A DNA stretch of 64,000 bases, from the NCBI GenBank assembly GCA_902786815.1, contig CADADV010000005.1, positions 124,001 through 188,000 of the forward strand, written 5' to 3'. Below are positions 27,493 to 36,557 of the stretch, one piece after another. The translations under genes and the position numbers were made by a program. How positions within the stretch are numbered: the first letter of the stretch is position 1; each line of letters begins with the position of its first letter. The notes under the pieces are model-generated. The model was not told the DNA's origin. It worked only from the letters and a program-made list of their open reading frames with translations, and did no database searches. This stretch comes from an uncultured Eubacteriales bacterium (lineage in GTDB: Bacteria; Bacillota; Clostridia; Peptostreptococcales; Anaerovoracaceae).

Positions 27493-28449
27493 CTATATTA
27501 TATGCTGCAGCGCGATCGCGACGATCGGGATCGTGATGAGTGACAGGATCGTCGTCAGCATGACGCCCTTTGTCGCAAATTCCACATCCGCGTGATACCG
27601 CTCGCTGAGGATGACCGAAAGCATGGCGCAAGGCATGGCTGCCTCCATGATGATGACCGTTCCGAACAGCGTTCCGCTGCCGATGATCAGTTTGACCAGG
27701 ATCAGGGCGATGGCAGGAGCCGTCAGGAGCTTCAGCAGGCAGACCAGATAAGCCGGCTTGTTTGTAAACATATCCTTGAAGCTGATCCGCGCCAGGTGCG
27801 CGCCGACGATCATCATGGCCAGAGGGCTTGTCGCACTGCCGATCATATCCACCGGTTCTCCGAGGATCGGCGGCAGCGTGATCCGGCACACATAGAGCAA
27901 AAGCCCGATCAGCACGCCGATGAAGCACGGATTGATCAGACCGCTGACCGTCTCCTTGAAGCCCATTTTCTCTTCGCCCTTAGCGGCCTGACGGATGAGC
28001 GTCACGCCGATGGTGAACATGAGCACGTCAAAGGACGAGTCGCAGATGGCGCCGTAGAAGACGCCTTCCTTGCCGAACAGTCCGTTCAGGACCGGCAGCC
28101 CCAGGAACCCCGTGTTTCCGAAGACCATCATGAACGCCATGATCCCGCTCTGGGAAACAGGCAGCTTGATGATGGATGTGAGGATCTTGGAGATGATCAT
28201 GGCGATGATGACGACGCCGATGAAGATCAGCACCACGTAGCCGCAGTTCTGCAGCTTCTCCATGGAGAACTCCATCTGCATGGCGGCAATGACAAGACAA
28301 GGGTAGGTCACATTCGTGATGATGTTAGATACCCCCTGTGTGTGTGTCGTGTTGATGATCCCCAGCTTCATGATAATGTAGCCGGGCAGGATCATAATGA
28401 ATACTTTCGCCAGTGCCAGAATGACATCCAGCGCCCCCATGCTCGTCAT
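27493..28449 (-). CDS. AEC-family (auxin efflux carrier) transporter, copy 1
   Basis: 318 residues, about ten hydrophobic segments, with the family's MVFGNTGFLGLPV block (about 105-117) and MMIVGAHLA (about 206). Bacterial members export or import malonate, malate or other small acids; the substrate is unknown. The start is supported by AAAGGTG. A second member of the same family lies at 39158-40099, about 30% similar by eye in the core. Confidence 0.87.
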   Translation of the reverse strand: MTSMGALDVILALAKVFIMILPGYIIMKLGIINTTHTQGVSNIITNVTYPCLVIAAMQMEFSMEKLQNCGYVVLIFIGVVIIAMIISKILTSIIKLPVSQSGIMAFMMVFGNTGFLGLPVLNGLFGKEGVFYGAICDSSFDVLMFTIGVTLIRQAAKGEEKMGFKETVSGLINPCFIGVLIGLLLYVCRITLPPILGEPVDMIGSATSPLAMMIVGAHLARISFKDMFTNKPAYLVCLLKLLTAPAIALILVKLIIGSGTLFGTVIIMEAAMPCAMLSVILSERYHADVEFATKGVMLTTILSLITIPIVAIALQHII

Positions 28450-28546
28450 AAAAAATTCACCTTTCGCTTTCGCAAAAACTCACCATGATTATAACTTTTT
28501 TTAGGGGTGCGCACAAGGAAACTGAATGGATATTAAGAGTCTGATG

Positions 28547-28555
28547 TGTTAGAAT
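28547..28555 (+). promoter_or_regulatory. Extended -10 promoter, predicted leaderless ABC exporter mRNA
   Basis: TGTTAGAAT ends 6 bp before the ATG at 28562. A TGGATA (4 of 6 to TTGACA) lies 17 bp upstream. No SD. Confidence 0.6.
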
Positions 28556-28561
28556 CAAGGC

Positions 28562-30319
28562 ATGAATCAGAGCAGCAGAAAGACAAAAGACTTCAACAGG
28601 CCGACCATGCGCATATTTCTGGATTATTTCAAGCCTCACATGGGGCTTTTTGTGCTGGATCTGTCCTGCGCGCTCATCGCGTCGGCCGTGGATCTGATAT
28701 TCCCGCTGGTGGCGCGGCACGCCATGTACCACATGCTGCCGGACAAGGAGTTTGAGACGTTCTTTCACGTGATGATCATCGTGGCCATCGCGTTCTTCGT
28801 AAAGGCGGTCATGCACTACATCATCACCTACTGGGGGCACATGTTCGGCGTTCGGGTCGAGGCGGACCTCAGGGACGACTTGTTCTCCCAGATGCAAAGC
28901 CTGGACTTCTCGTTTTTCAACAGGAACAAGACGGGCCAGCTGCTGTCGCGGATGACGGGCGATCTGTTTGAGATCACCGAGATGTCCCACCATGGACCGG
29001 AGGACCTGTTCATCGCCAGCGTCACCATCATCGGCGCGGTCATCATCATGTTCACCATCCAGTGGAAGCTGGCTTTGGTGATCCTGATTTTGCTGCCGAT
29101 CGCCTTGATCGTCGTCATGCTGAACCGGCGGCGGATGATCCGCACATCCAGAGGGGTCAAGGAAAAACTGGCGGAGATCAACGGCGAAGTGGAGTCCGGC
29201 CTTTCGGGCATCCGCACCAGTAAAGCCTTTGCAAACGAAGATACGGACTATGCGAAGTTCGCGGCGGCCAATGAAGCCTTCAAAACCTCCAAATGTGAGA
29301 ACTATAAGGCCTTCGGCATGTTCGCCTCGTCTCTGGAGTTCTTCATGAGCATCATGCCGGTGGTCATCATGGCCGTGGGCGGCTGGATTATCATGCGGGA
29401 CGAGATGAACTACGCGGATCTGATCACTTTCTATTTGTATATCGCGACTTTTATCACGCCGATCCGCAAGCTGGCCGGCTTCATGGAAACCTTCATGAAC
29501 GGCTGGGCGGGCCTGAGCCGGTTCGTCGAGGTTATGCGCCTGCAGCCGGAAGAGGACATGGCACCCGGGACAGGAAAGCCGATCACAGGCTACGACATCG
29601 ACATCGATCAGGTTTGGTTTTCTTATGACGGAGGAGACCGCGGCGGTGAGGTGGAGGTTATCCGGGGCGTCAGCCTGCATGTGGGAGAAGGGGAGACCGT
29701 CGCCATTGTCGGACCGTCCGGCGGGGGCAAAACCACCCTTTGCCAGCTGATCCCGCGGTTTTACGATGTCGACGCAGGCACCATCCGTATCGGCGGAACG
29801 GACATCCGCGAAATCGACCGGCACACCCTCAGAAAGAACATTGGCGTCGTGCAGCAGGACGTGTTCCTCTTCCCGGACACGATTGCTGAGAACATCCGGT
29901 ACGGCAGACCGGGCGCCACAGACGAGGAAGTCATCGAGGCGGCGAAGAAGGCGGAGATCTATGAGGATGTCATGGCCATGCCGGAAGGTTTTGCATCCTA
30001 TACCGGGGAGCGGGGCGTCCTCCTTTCGGGCGGGCAGAAGCAGCGCGTCTCCATCGCCCGCATCTTCCTGAAGAACCCGCCGGTGCTCATTCTGGATGAA
30101 GCGACCTCTGCGCTGGATACAGTCACGGAAGCGCGCATCCAGGGCGCCTTTGACAAGCTGGCAGAGGGCCGGACCACTATCATCATCGCCCACCGGCTGT
30201 CCACGATCAGGAACGCGGACCGGATCATTCTCATCGACGAGGGCGAGATCAAAGAACAGGGAACACACGAAGAACTGATGAACATGGGCGGACAGTACGC
30301 TTCATTGTATAAGGTTTAA
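28562..30319 (+). CDS. ABC exporter, fused transmembrane and ATP-binding domains (homodimeric type)
   Basis: 585 residues, MsbA/BmrA-type half-transporter. Six TM helices lie in about 25-310. NBD motifs are canonical: Walker A GPSGGGKTT (about 383-391), signature LSGGQ (about 489), Walker B LILDEATSALD (about 510) and switch IIAHRLS. As no partner ABC gene is adjacent, it probably works as a homodimer exporting a lipid or drug. Unlike the 298-2271 gene there is no linker insertion. The start has no SD and lies at the predicted +1. Confidence 0.94.
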   Translation: MNQSSRKTKDFNRPTMRIFLDYFKPHMGLFVLDLSCALIASAVDLIFPLVARHAMYHMLPDKEFETFFHVMIIVAIAFFVKAVMHYIITYWGHMFGVRVEADLRDDLFSQMQSLDFSFFNRNKTGQLLSRMTGDLFEITEMSHHGPEDLFIASVTIIGAVIIMFTIQWKLALVILILLPIALIVVMLNRRRMIRTSRGVKEKLAEINGEVESGLSGIRTSKAFANEDTDYAKFAAANEAFKTSKCENYKAFGMFASSLEFFMSIMPVVIMAVGGWIIMRDEMNYADLITFYLYIATFITPIRKLAGFMETFMNGWAGLSRFVEVMRLQPEEDMAPGTGKPITGYDIDIDQVWFSYDGGDRGGEVEVIRGVSLHVGEGETVAIVGPSGGGKTTLCQLIPRFYDVDAGTIRIGGTDIREIDRHTLRKNIGVVQQDVFLFPDTIAENIRYGRPGATDEEVIEAAKKAEIYEDVMAMPEGFASYTGERGVLLSGGQKQRVSIARIFLKNPPVLILDEATSALDTVTEARIQGAFDKLAEGRTTIIIAHRLSTIRNADRIILIDEGEIKEQGTHEELMNMGGQYASLYKV

Positions 30320-30352
30320 GATATAAGGTATAAGAGGGACAAGACAGCAGGG

Positions 30353-31135
30353 ATGGAAAAAAGGAGACAAAAGGAAATACTGATGCTGGCGATCCGCGCC
30401 GGCACGATCATGATGAAGAGCGGTGCCGAGATCTACCGTGTCGAAGACACCATCGAACGCATCTGCAAAGCCTGCGGCATCGAATACGTTAACGTGTTCG
30501 CGACGCCGACAGGGGTCTTTGTGTCCACAGACAATGAGGAAGCGAGCAACACGGTAACCTATATCAAGCGTGTCAAAAGCAGCGAGACAGACCTGACCAA
30601 GATCTCGAAAGTGAATCAGTTTTCGAGGACCTTCACCACAACGGATATGACGGTGGAAGAAGGTGAGAAAATCCTGGATGATATCGAGAAGAATAAACCT
30701 TATCCGTTCTGGATCAGGGCGCTGTCTGCAGCTGCGGTCACGGCTTGTTTCAGTGTCATATTCGGAGGCGGAGCGCTGGACTTCTGCGTGACTGTCATCG
30801 TGGGTCTCCTGTGCTATATGCTCTCCCGGTTCCTCGAAAAGTATGAGATCAATTTCTTCATACGGGGCTTTTGCTGCTGCGCGTTCGCGGCTTTCTTCGC
30901 GCTCCTTGCGGCGGCTTCCATCGACGGGGTCAGTTACGCCCCCGTTATTTCCGGGTGCATCATGTTGTTTGTCCCCGGAATCGCCATTACAAATTCCATC
31001 CGCGATTTCCTGTCCGGAAACATGCTGGCCGGCGTTGCGCGCCTTACGGAGGCGATCATCATCGGCGTTTCACTGGCGGCAGGAGCCGGCGTCGTACTTG
31101 AAATCTGGTACATGATGGGAGGGCTCGCGATATGA
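30353..31135 (+). CDS. Threonine/serine exporter, large ThrE-like subunit (DUF1212)
   Basis: 260 residues. The soluble N-terminal part has MLAIRAGTIMMKSGAEIYRVE (about 7-27; conserved in DUF1212), followed by five hydrophobic segments. Together with the next gene it corresponds to a split ThrE. The family exports Thr/Ser by proton exchange or, in some members, other metabolites. It lies 33 bp after the ABC exporter stop and overlaps the next gene by 4 bp. Confidence 0.9.
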   Translation: MEKRRQKEILMLAIRAGTIMMKSGAEIYRVEDTIERICKACGIEYVNVFATPTGVFVSTDNEEASNTVTYIKRVKSSETDLTKISKVNQFSRTFTTTDMTVEEGEKILDDIEKNKPYPFWIRALSAAAVTACFSVIFGGGALDFCVTVIVGLLCYMLSRFLEKYEINFFIRGFCCCAFAAFFALLAAASIDGVSYAPVISGCIMLFVPGIAITNSIRDFLSGNMLAGVARLTEAIIIGVSLAAGAGVVLEIWYMMGGLAI

Positions 31136-31593
31136 TGAATCTGGTCTCACAGTTTGTACTGGCTCTGTTTGCCACGATGGGATTCGCCGTCATCTTCAGA
31201 GTGCCGGCGCGCCATATCCCTGCCTGCGTCATCGTCGGCGCGCTGGGATGGGTCACCTACCTGATCACGGACTACAATATAGACTCCCCCGCCATAGCGT
31301 GTTTCTTCGGCGCCTGCATGGTCGGGCTTTGCAGTGCCGTTTCCGCCCACATCTTCAAGGAAGCCATGACGATATTCATCATCCCGGGGATCCTGTGCCT
31401 CGTCCCGGGCGCTAACATCTTTTATACGATGGAGGCGCTCCTGCGCAGCGACATCGAAAAGATGGCGGAGGTAGGCATCCAGACGATCCTGATGGCCGGT
31501 GCGATCGCCATGGGCCTTCTGGCCATGGGCGCGGTCATCAATGTCGTGCGCGCACTGCTGTCAAAAACCATTTCAATCAAAGACAAACTATAA
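31132..31593 (+). CDS. Threonine/serine exporter, small ThrE-like subunit (DUF3815)
   Basis: 153 residues with four to five hydrophobic segments and the family block IIPGILCLVPGANIFYTME. Corresponds to the C-terminal half of ThrE. Overlap ATGA with the upstream half implies 1:1 synthesis. Confidence 0.9.
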   Translation: MMNLVSQFVLALFATMGFAVIFRVPARHIPACVIVGALGWVTYLITDYNIDSPAIACFFGACMVGLCSAVSAHIFKEAMTIFIIPGILCLVPGANIFYTMEALLRSDIEKMAEVGIQTILMAGAIAMGLLAMGAVINVVRALLSKTISIKDKL

Positions 31594-31619
31594 TGTTTCA
31601 ATAGAGACAGGAGGAAAAC

Positions 31620-31889
31620 ATGAAAGCAATCATCACCGTTGTGGGTAAGGATCAGGTCGGGATCATGTACCGGGTCTCGGGGATTCTGAACGAAAAGCAT
31701 GTGAACATCGAAGACGTGACCCAGACGATCCTGCAGGATTACTTCACCATGATCATGGTCGTACAAATCGATGAGACCGCAGCCAGCTTCCATGAAGTTG
31801 ACGAGGCGCTCCACGAAATGGCAGCGAAGCAGGGACTGTCGATCCACGTCCAAAAGGAAGAAATCTTTGATACGATGCATCAGATCTAA
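31620..31889 (+). CDS. ACT-domain protein (UPF0237)
   Basis: 89 residues, a single ACT domain: [20 protein letters not shown] followed by [16 protein letters not shown] sequence. Such small ACT proteins are thought to sense an amino acid. Strong AGGAGG SD, 11 bp before the next gene. This pair (UPF0237 then DUF711) is conserved across Bacillota. Confidence 0.95.
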   Translation: MKAIITVVGKDQVGIMYRVSGILNEKHVNIEDVTQTILQDYFTMIMVVQIDETAASFHEVDEALHEMAAKQGLSIHVQKEEIFDTMHQI

Positions 31890-31900
31890 GGGGGAAGGAC

Positions 31901-33256
31901 ATGACGATTTACAAAGACGTTCTGGAAACGATCCGTATGATCGAAAAGGAAAACCTGGATATACGGACGACGACGATGGGAATCTCCCTGCTTGACTGTT
32001 TCGGCAGAGACCACAAAGCGGCGTCTGAGCGCGTGTACGATAAAATCACGCGTCTGGCTTCCCGGCTCGTCGAAACGGCGAACGAGGTGGGTGAAGACTA
32101 CGGCATCACAGTCGTAAACAAGCGCATCTCCGTGACGCCGATTGCTCTGGCCGCTGCGGAGTCGACAGAAGATTGGCTTCTCTATGCAAAAGCATTAGAC
32201 AGTGCTGCAAAAGCCGTCGGCGTGGATATCATCGGGGGATTTTCGGCACTGGTGCAGAAGGGCTGCACGCCGTCCGACGAAAGCTTCATCGAAGCCGTAC
32301 CCTATGCGCTGGCGGAGACAGACGCCATGTGTTCAAGCATCAACCTGGGCTCTACGAAGTCCGGCATCAATATGGATGCGGTCATGAAGATGGGACCGAT
32401 GATCAAGAAAACGGCCTATCTGACGAAAGATAACAACAGCTTCGGATGCGCCAAGTTCGTTGCTTTTGCAAATGCAGTTGAGGACAACCCGTTCATGGCA
32501 GGCGCTTTTCACGGAGTCGGTGAAGCGGAGAATGTAATCAATGTCGGCGTCAGCGGACCGGGCGTAGTAAAAGATGCCCTCGTCGGCATGGAGGGCGCGA
32601 CTGCAGACGAGATCGCGGAGAAGATCAAGCAGACCGCGTTCAAGATCACCCGCGCCGGACAGCTGATCGGCCGGGAGGTGTCGAGCCGGCTCGGCATCCC
32701 ATTCGGCATTCTGGATCTTTCTCTGGCGCCGACGCCGGCAGTAGGAGACAGCGTCGCGGAGATCCTCGAAGTGATGGGACTGGCCCGCTGCGGAACACAC
32801 GGCAGTACGGCGGCCTTGGCTATGCTTACGGACGCAGTCAAGAAGGGTGGCATTATGGCGTCCGGGCATGTAGGCGGTCTGTCAGGCGCGTTCATCCCGG
32901 TCAGTGAAGACAGGCAGATGATCGCTTCTGCAGAGGAAGGCTGCCTGACCTTCGATAAACTCGAAGCGATGACCAGCGTCTGCTCGGTGGGACTGGACAT
33001 GATCGCCATCCCGGGTGATACGCCGGATGATACGATCTCCGCCATGATCGCAGATGAAGCGGCCATCGGCGTCATCAACAACAAGACGACAGCCGTCCGC
33101 GTCATCCCGGTCTACGGCATGAAGGCCGGCGACAAAGCAGATTGGGGCGGACTCTTCGGGGCCTCACCGGTCATGGAAGTCAACCAGTTCTCAAGCAGCG
33201 CATTCATCCAGCGCGGCGGACGCATTCCTGCGCCCGTGCACTCCTTCAAGAACTGA
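31901..33256 (+). CDS. DUF711 (PFL-family, UPF0210) protein
   Basis: 451 residues, full length for UPF0210. Typical blocks are [17 protein letters not shown] (about 11-28), GFSALVQKG (about 113-121), [17 protein letters not shown] (about 145-161) and [13 protein letters not shown] at the C terminus. The family shows distant similarity to glycyl-radical folds, but no radical Gly motif is evident and the reaction is unproven. Cotranscribed with the ACT protein, so amino-acid-linked regulation is likely. Confidence 0.93.
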   Translation: MTIYKDVLETIRMIEKENLDIRTTTMGISLLDCFGRDHKAASERVYDKITRLASRLVETANEVGEDYGITVVNKRISVTPIALAAAESTEDWLLYAKALDSAAKAVGVDIIGGFSALVQKGCTPSDESFIEAVPYALAETDAMCSSINLGSTKSGINMDAVMKMGPMIKKTAYLTKDNNSFGCAKFVAFANAVEDNPFMAGAFHGVGEAENVINVGVSGPGVVKDALVGMEGATADEIAEKIKQTAFKITRAGQLIGREVSSRLGIPFGILDLSLAPTPAVGDSVAEILEVMGLARCGTHGSTAALAMLTDAVKKGGIMASGHVGGLSGAFIPVSEDRQMIASAEEGCLTFDKLEAMTSVCSVGLDMIAIPGDTPDDTISAMIADEAAIGVINNKTTAVRVIPVYGMKAGDKADWGGLFGASPVMEVNQFSSSAFIQRGGRIPAPVHSFKN

Positions 33257-33260
33257 TGCA

Positions 33261-34139
33261 CTACACATTGGCGCGCACCCAGCGGCGCGCCGTTCGAATG
33301 AATTCACGGGCAGCCTTTGTGCTGCCCTTTAATGATCTTGTGCCAATGCCGATCGTTCGCTTAAGAGATGGTGAAAACTCCATGTAGGTGATCGGGAAGG
33401 GCATATCGTTCAGTTGTATTTTCGGAGAAATGCAGATGCCGAGGCCTTTGCTTGCCATCGCGATGGCTGCGTAGTCGTTGTCGACAGTGAAAGCTGTCTG
33501 CGGTTTGATCCCGTCTGTGAAAATCAGTGCGTTGAAATCATGTTTATCGTAGGTCATCATGATGTACGGATAGTCGCCGATCTTAGAACGGGGGAAGGTT
33601 TTGCGGGAGGCCATAGGGTGGTCTTCCGACATGACGACCATCAGAGGTTCTTTCATCAGCTCAAAAAATTCAATGTCAGCGGATGCCGGCGGTGCGGCCA
33701 TGAACCCGCAGTCGACCTGCCGGCTGTAGATCATCTCTTCGTTCTCCCGGTCTTCATCATAGCTGACGATCTCAATATTGACGTTCGGGAAACTCTCCTT
33801 GAAGTCGCGGATGATTCCCGGCAGCCAGTGGATATAGACACTGCTGAAGGTAGAGACGCGGACCGTTCCGGAATCCAGACCTTTGATGTCGTTGATGGCT
33901 TCTTCGAGATAGTGCTCTTCGTCTGCTACATTCCGAATATAAGGAAGCAGCGTGCTGCCCTCCGGTGTCAGGCGGACGCCGCCGTACTCGCGGTAGAACA
34001 ACTTGAGCCCGCACTCCTCCTCCATTGCGTTGATGATGTAACTGATGCCCGCTTGGGTGTAGCCCAGGATGTCGGCAGCGCGTTTGAAACTTCCTGTCTC
34101 TACGACTTTCAGAAAGACAGATGCGTTCAGCTTTTCCAT
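33261..34139 (-). CDS. LysR-family transcriptional regulator
   Basis: 292 residues. N-terminal winged HTH (about 3-62: FLKVVETGSFKRAADILGYT, then SYIINAMEEECGLKLF) and a LysR substrate-binding domain (about 90-292). GGAGGT SD. It converges on the DUF711 gene and is divergent from the 67-residue ORF at 34294, which makes that gene its most obvious target. Confidence 0.94.
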   Translation of the reverse strand: MEKLNASVFLKVVETGSFKRAADILGYTQAGISYIINAMEEECGLKLFYREYGGVRLTPEGSTLLPYIRNVADEEHYLEEAINDIKGLDSGTVRVSTFSSVYIHWLPGIIRDFKESFPNVNIEIVSYDEDRENEEMIYSRQVDCGFMAAPPASADIEFFELMKEPLMVVMSEDHPMASRKTFPRSKIGDYPYIMMTYDKHDFNALIFTDGIKPQTAFTVDNDYAAIAMASKGLGICISPKIQLNDMPFPITYMEFSPSLKRTIGIGTRSLKGSTKAAREFIRTARRWVRANV

Positions 34140-34206
34140 GAAACCTCCGAATGATTCTAAAACAGGGATATAAGTAATTTTGGGACTTTATATAAGAAAT
34201 AACCGT

Positions 34207-34235
34207 TTTACTTTTATCTTGTGGTTCATTATAAT
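34207..34235 (+). promoter_or_regulatory. Promoter of the 67-residue ORF
   Basis: TTTACT, 17 bp, TATAAT, 59 bp upstream of ATG 34294, inside the LysR intergenic region. Confidence 0.6.
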
Positions 34236-34293
34236 ACAATCACCGAGAGAGTTAAAGAATGAATTTAAGATAAAGACAACGGAGGTAAGAACA

Positions 34294-34497
34294 ATGAGAA
34301 ACAACATGACCACAGAGATGATGAATTCCTGCAGAAACGCACTGTCATTCCTGGCAGGAGTAGATAACGCTACGATGAGAGACGTTGCAGTTATGAACAT
34401 GAGATCACGCTTCAACGCAAGCCAGCAGAGCATGTCAGAAGTTGCTGACAGCATCTGCGGCGAAAGAGCAGAAGCAAACGAAGACTTCAGCTTCTAA
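34294..34497 (+). CDS. Small protein of unknown function (67 residues)
   Basis: Not recognised. Strong GGAGGT SD 7 bp upstream, its own promoter and an excellent terminator downstream, so it looks like a genuine, well-expressed monocistronic gene. The sequence is rich in Met, Asn, Ser and Ala (MRNNMTTEMMNSCRNALSFL at the start), contains two Cys (about 13 and 55), is probably helical and soluble, and ends acidic (EANEDFSF). There is no signal peptide or TM. It is divergent from a LysR regulator. Confidence 0.8.
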   Translation: MRNNMTTEMMNSCRNALSFLAGVDNATMRDVAVMNMRSRFNASQQSMSEVADSICGERAEANEDFSF

Positions 34498-34566
34498 GCC
34501 GGGCCAGCCGCATAGCGCACACGATCTATAACAACAATCCTACAGACTATAACAATAATCCTATCG

Positions 34567-34600
34567 AAAAATGCAGCCAGACTGCATTTTTCTTGTTTTT
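34567..34600 (+). terminator. Terminator after the 67-residue ORF
   Basis: Perfect 10-bp stem AAAAATGCAG/CTGCATTTTT with a CCAGA loop, then CTTGTTTTT. Confidence 0.93.
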
Positions 34601-34627
34601 GCATCTACAAAATGCGAGAGAGTAGGA

Positions 34628-34633
34628 TATAAT
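34628..34633 (+). promoter_or_regulatory. -10 of the dehydrogenase gene
   Basis: TATAAT 57 bp upstream of ATG 34691 and just after a terminator; the -35 is weak (CTACAA). Confidence 0.5.
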
Positions 34634-34690
34634 GAATGCAAACGCAGAAAACAATGCAAAGATACCATTGCAGAGAAACAGGAGGAAACT

Positions 34691-35818
34691 ATGTCATATC
34701 AAGAGCACTTTGAACAGATCGTAAAGGATCAGCTGGAAAGAGTCGAAAGAATGAAGAACGCGCCGGCAGCTCCGGATTTTGCTTCCATGGATAAGGTTGT
34801 GATCGGAGCCATCGACGGCGACGGCATCGGCCCGATTATCATGGATTCGTGCAGGGAGATCCTGAACAAGCTGCTGGCTGACGAGATCGCTGACGGCAAG
34901 ATCGAGATCCGCACGATCAAAGGCCTTACGATCGAGAACAGAGTGGAAAAGCTGCAGGCAGTTCCGGACGACGTGCTTGCTGAAATCAAGGAGTGCGACC
35001 TGCTCCTCAAGGGTCCGACCATGACCCCGGGCAAAGGCGATAACCTTCCGAATATCGAGAGCGCCAACGTCAAGCTTCGTAAGGAGCTGGACCTGTTCGC
35101 TAACGTCAGACCGGTCGTGATCCCGGAAAAAGGCATCGACTGGATGTTCTTCAGAGAGAATACGGAAGGTGAATATGCGCTGGGCAACAGAGGCATCGAT
35201 ATCAATGACGATATCTCAATCGATTTCAAGGTGACGACAACAGCAGGAACCCAGAGACTGGCACGAGCTGCTTTTGAACACGCCAAGAACAACGGCAACA
35301 AGAACGTTACCATCGTTACGAAAGCGAACATCATGAAGAAGACCGACGGCAAGTTCCTGGAACTCTGCTATGAGATGGCCAAGGAATATCCTGAAATCAA
35401 GACCAACGACAGATACGTCGACATCATGAGCGCCAACCTGATCAACGAGCTCGTCAACAAAGACTTCAACGTCTTCATCCTGCCGAACCTCTACGGCGAC
35501 ATCATCACCGACGAGGCTGCCCAGATGCAGGGCGGCGTCGGCACGGCGGGAAGCGCCAACATCGGAAGCAGATACGCAATGTTCGAAGCCATCCACGGCT
35601 CCGCTGAGAGAATGATCAAGGAAGGCCGCGGTCAGTTCGCGAACCCGGCAAGCATCTGCAGAGCAGCAGTCATGATGCTCCGCCATATGGGTGCCTTCGA
35701 GAAAGCCGACATCCTGGAGAAGGCTCTTGACGCAGCCGCCGAAAACGTCCACATCATCCGTGACGGCAGCGGCGACACAGCAGCAGACTTCACAGAATTC
35801 GTTCTGGGACAGCTGTAG
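34691..35818 (+). CDS. Isocitrate/isopropylmalate-family dehydrogenase
   Basis: 375 residues from ATG 34691, chosen for CAGGAGG 5 bp upstream. Beta-decarboxylating dehydrogenase fold: IGAIDGDGIGPII (about 37-49), FFRENTEGEYALGNRG (about 156-171), NLYGDIITDEAAQMQGGVG (about 265-283) and an FEAIHGSA NAD(P)-site block (about 297). It oxidatively decarboxylates a 2-hydroxy diacid, most likely isocitrate, with NAD(P). No leuBCD genes are near. A GntR/FadR-type regulator follows 76 bp downstream. Confidence 0.87.
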   Translation: MSYQEHFEQIVKDQLERVERMKNAPAAPDFASMDKVVIGAIDGDGIGPIIMDSCREILNKLLADEIADGKIEIRTIKGLTIENRVEKLQAVPDDVLAEIKECDLLLKGPTMTPGKGDNLPNIESANVKLRKELDLFANVRPVVIPEKGIDWMFFRENTEGEYALGNRGIDINDDISIDFKVTTTAGTQRLARAAFEHAKNNGNKNVTIVTKANIMKKTDGKFLELCYEMAKEYPEIKTNDRYVDIMSANLINELVNKDFNVFILPNLYGDIITDEAAQMQGGVGTAGSANIGSRYAMFEAIHGSAERMIKEGRGQFANPASICRAAVMMLRHMGAFEKADILEKALDAAAENVHIIRDGSGDTAADFTEFVLGQL

Positions 35819-35826
35819 AGCGCAGA

Positions 35827-35872
35827 CGCAGCAAGGATCAGTTGCAGGGCGCAGCAAGGATCAGTTGCAGGA
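35827..35872. repeat. Two tandem 23-bp repeats between dehydrogenase and GntR genes
   Basis: CGCAGCAAGGATCAGTTGCA occurs at 35827 and again at 35850 with only one or two differences at the edge. Non-coding for either gene; a third, partial match (GCAGCGAGGAACAG) lies at 35877. Confidence 0.85.
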
Positions 35873-35894
35873 TACTGCAGCGAGGAACAGCGAA

Positions 35895-36557
35895 ATGGAC
35901 ATGCGCGGATTTATAGAAACAACTGAAGCAAACGGAGCCCCGGTTTCTGCGGGGCTCCTCGCAAGACTGCAGGAAGATATTCTGACGGGACAGATGCGCC
36001 CCGGACAGAAGATCATCGAAAAGCAACTTTGCGATCGTTACGGTGTCAGCAGGACGCCCCTGCGGGAGGCTCTCCGTCAGCTTGAAGCAGACGGTCTCGT
36101 TGAGTACATCCTCAACCGGGGTTATTTTGTGATTGGTCTGTCCGACCAGGACTTCGAGGATATGTTCGACATGCGGCGTTCCTGCGAGATACAGGCAGTC
36201 CAGTGGGCCATCGAGCGCATTACGGAAGAGGAGATGGAACGCCTGGAAGAGACCTTCGAATTCATGGAGTTCTATTCTATGAGAAACGACATTGAGAAGA
36301 TGCTCGTGATCAACGCCGGGTTCCACCAGATCATCTACGAAGCATCCAAAAGCCGCATGCTGCAAAAGCTCCTCACCTCGCTTCAAACCTATCTGAAATA
36401 CAAGAACCCGGATGTCGTCTATACTGACAATTACCTTTCTGTCATACTGAAGGAACACCGGGCCATCTTCAAGGCCTTCAAGGACAATAACCCCCGCGAA
36501 GGCGGCCGCGCCATGGAAATCCACATCAACCGCGCCAAAGAACGCCGGTGCGGGTGA
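35895..36557 (+). CDS. GntR-family regulator (FadR subfamily, FCD ligand domain)
   Basis: 220 residues from ATG 35895. Winged HTH at about 22-80 (ILTGQMRPGQKIIEKQLCDR, then YGVSRTPLREALRQLEADGL) and an FCD ligand-binding domain at about 90-215 with His/Asp residues for metal. It probably controls the upstream dehydrogenase, perhaps in response to an organic acid. The start has only a weak SD (GAGGAAC). Its 3' end overlaps the convergent serine hydrolase gene by 32 bp. Confidence 0.9.
   Translation: MDMRGFIETTEANGAPVSAGLLARLQEDILTGQMRPGQKIIEKQLCDRYGVSRTPLREALRQLEADGLVEYILNRGYFVIGLSDQDFEDMFDMRRSCEIQAVQWAIERITEEEMERLEETFEFMEFYSMRNDIEKMLVINAGFHQIIYEASKSRMLQKLLTSLQTYLKYKNPDVVYTDNYLSVILKEHRAIFKAFKDNNPREGGRAMEIHINRAKERRCG

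Noticed and set aside
28457..30268. Open frame of about 600 codons on the minus strand opposite the ABC exporter
   Set aside because: Fully antisense to canonical ABC motifs; Asp/His/Arg-rich composition typical of a shadow frame.
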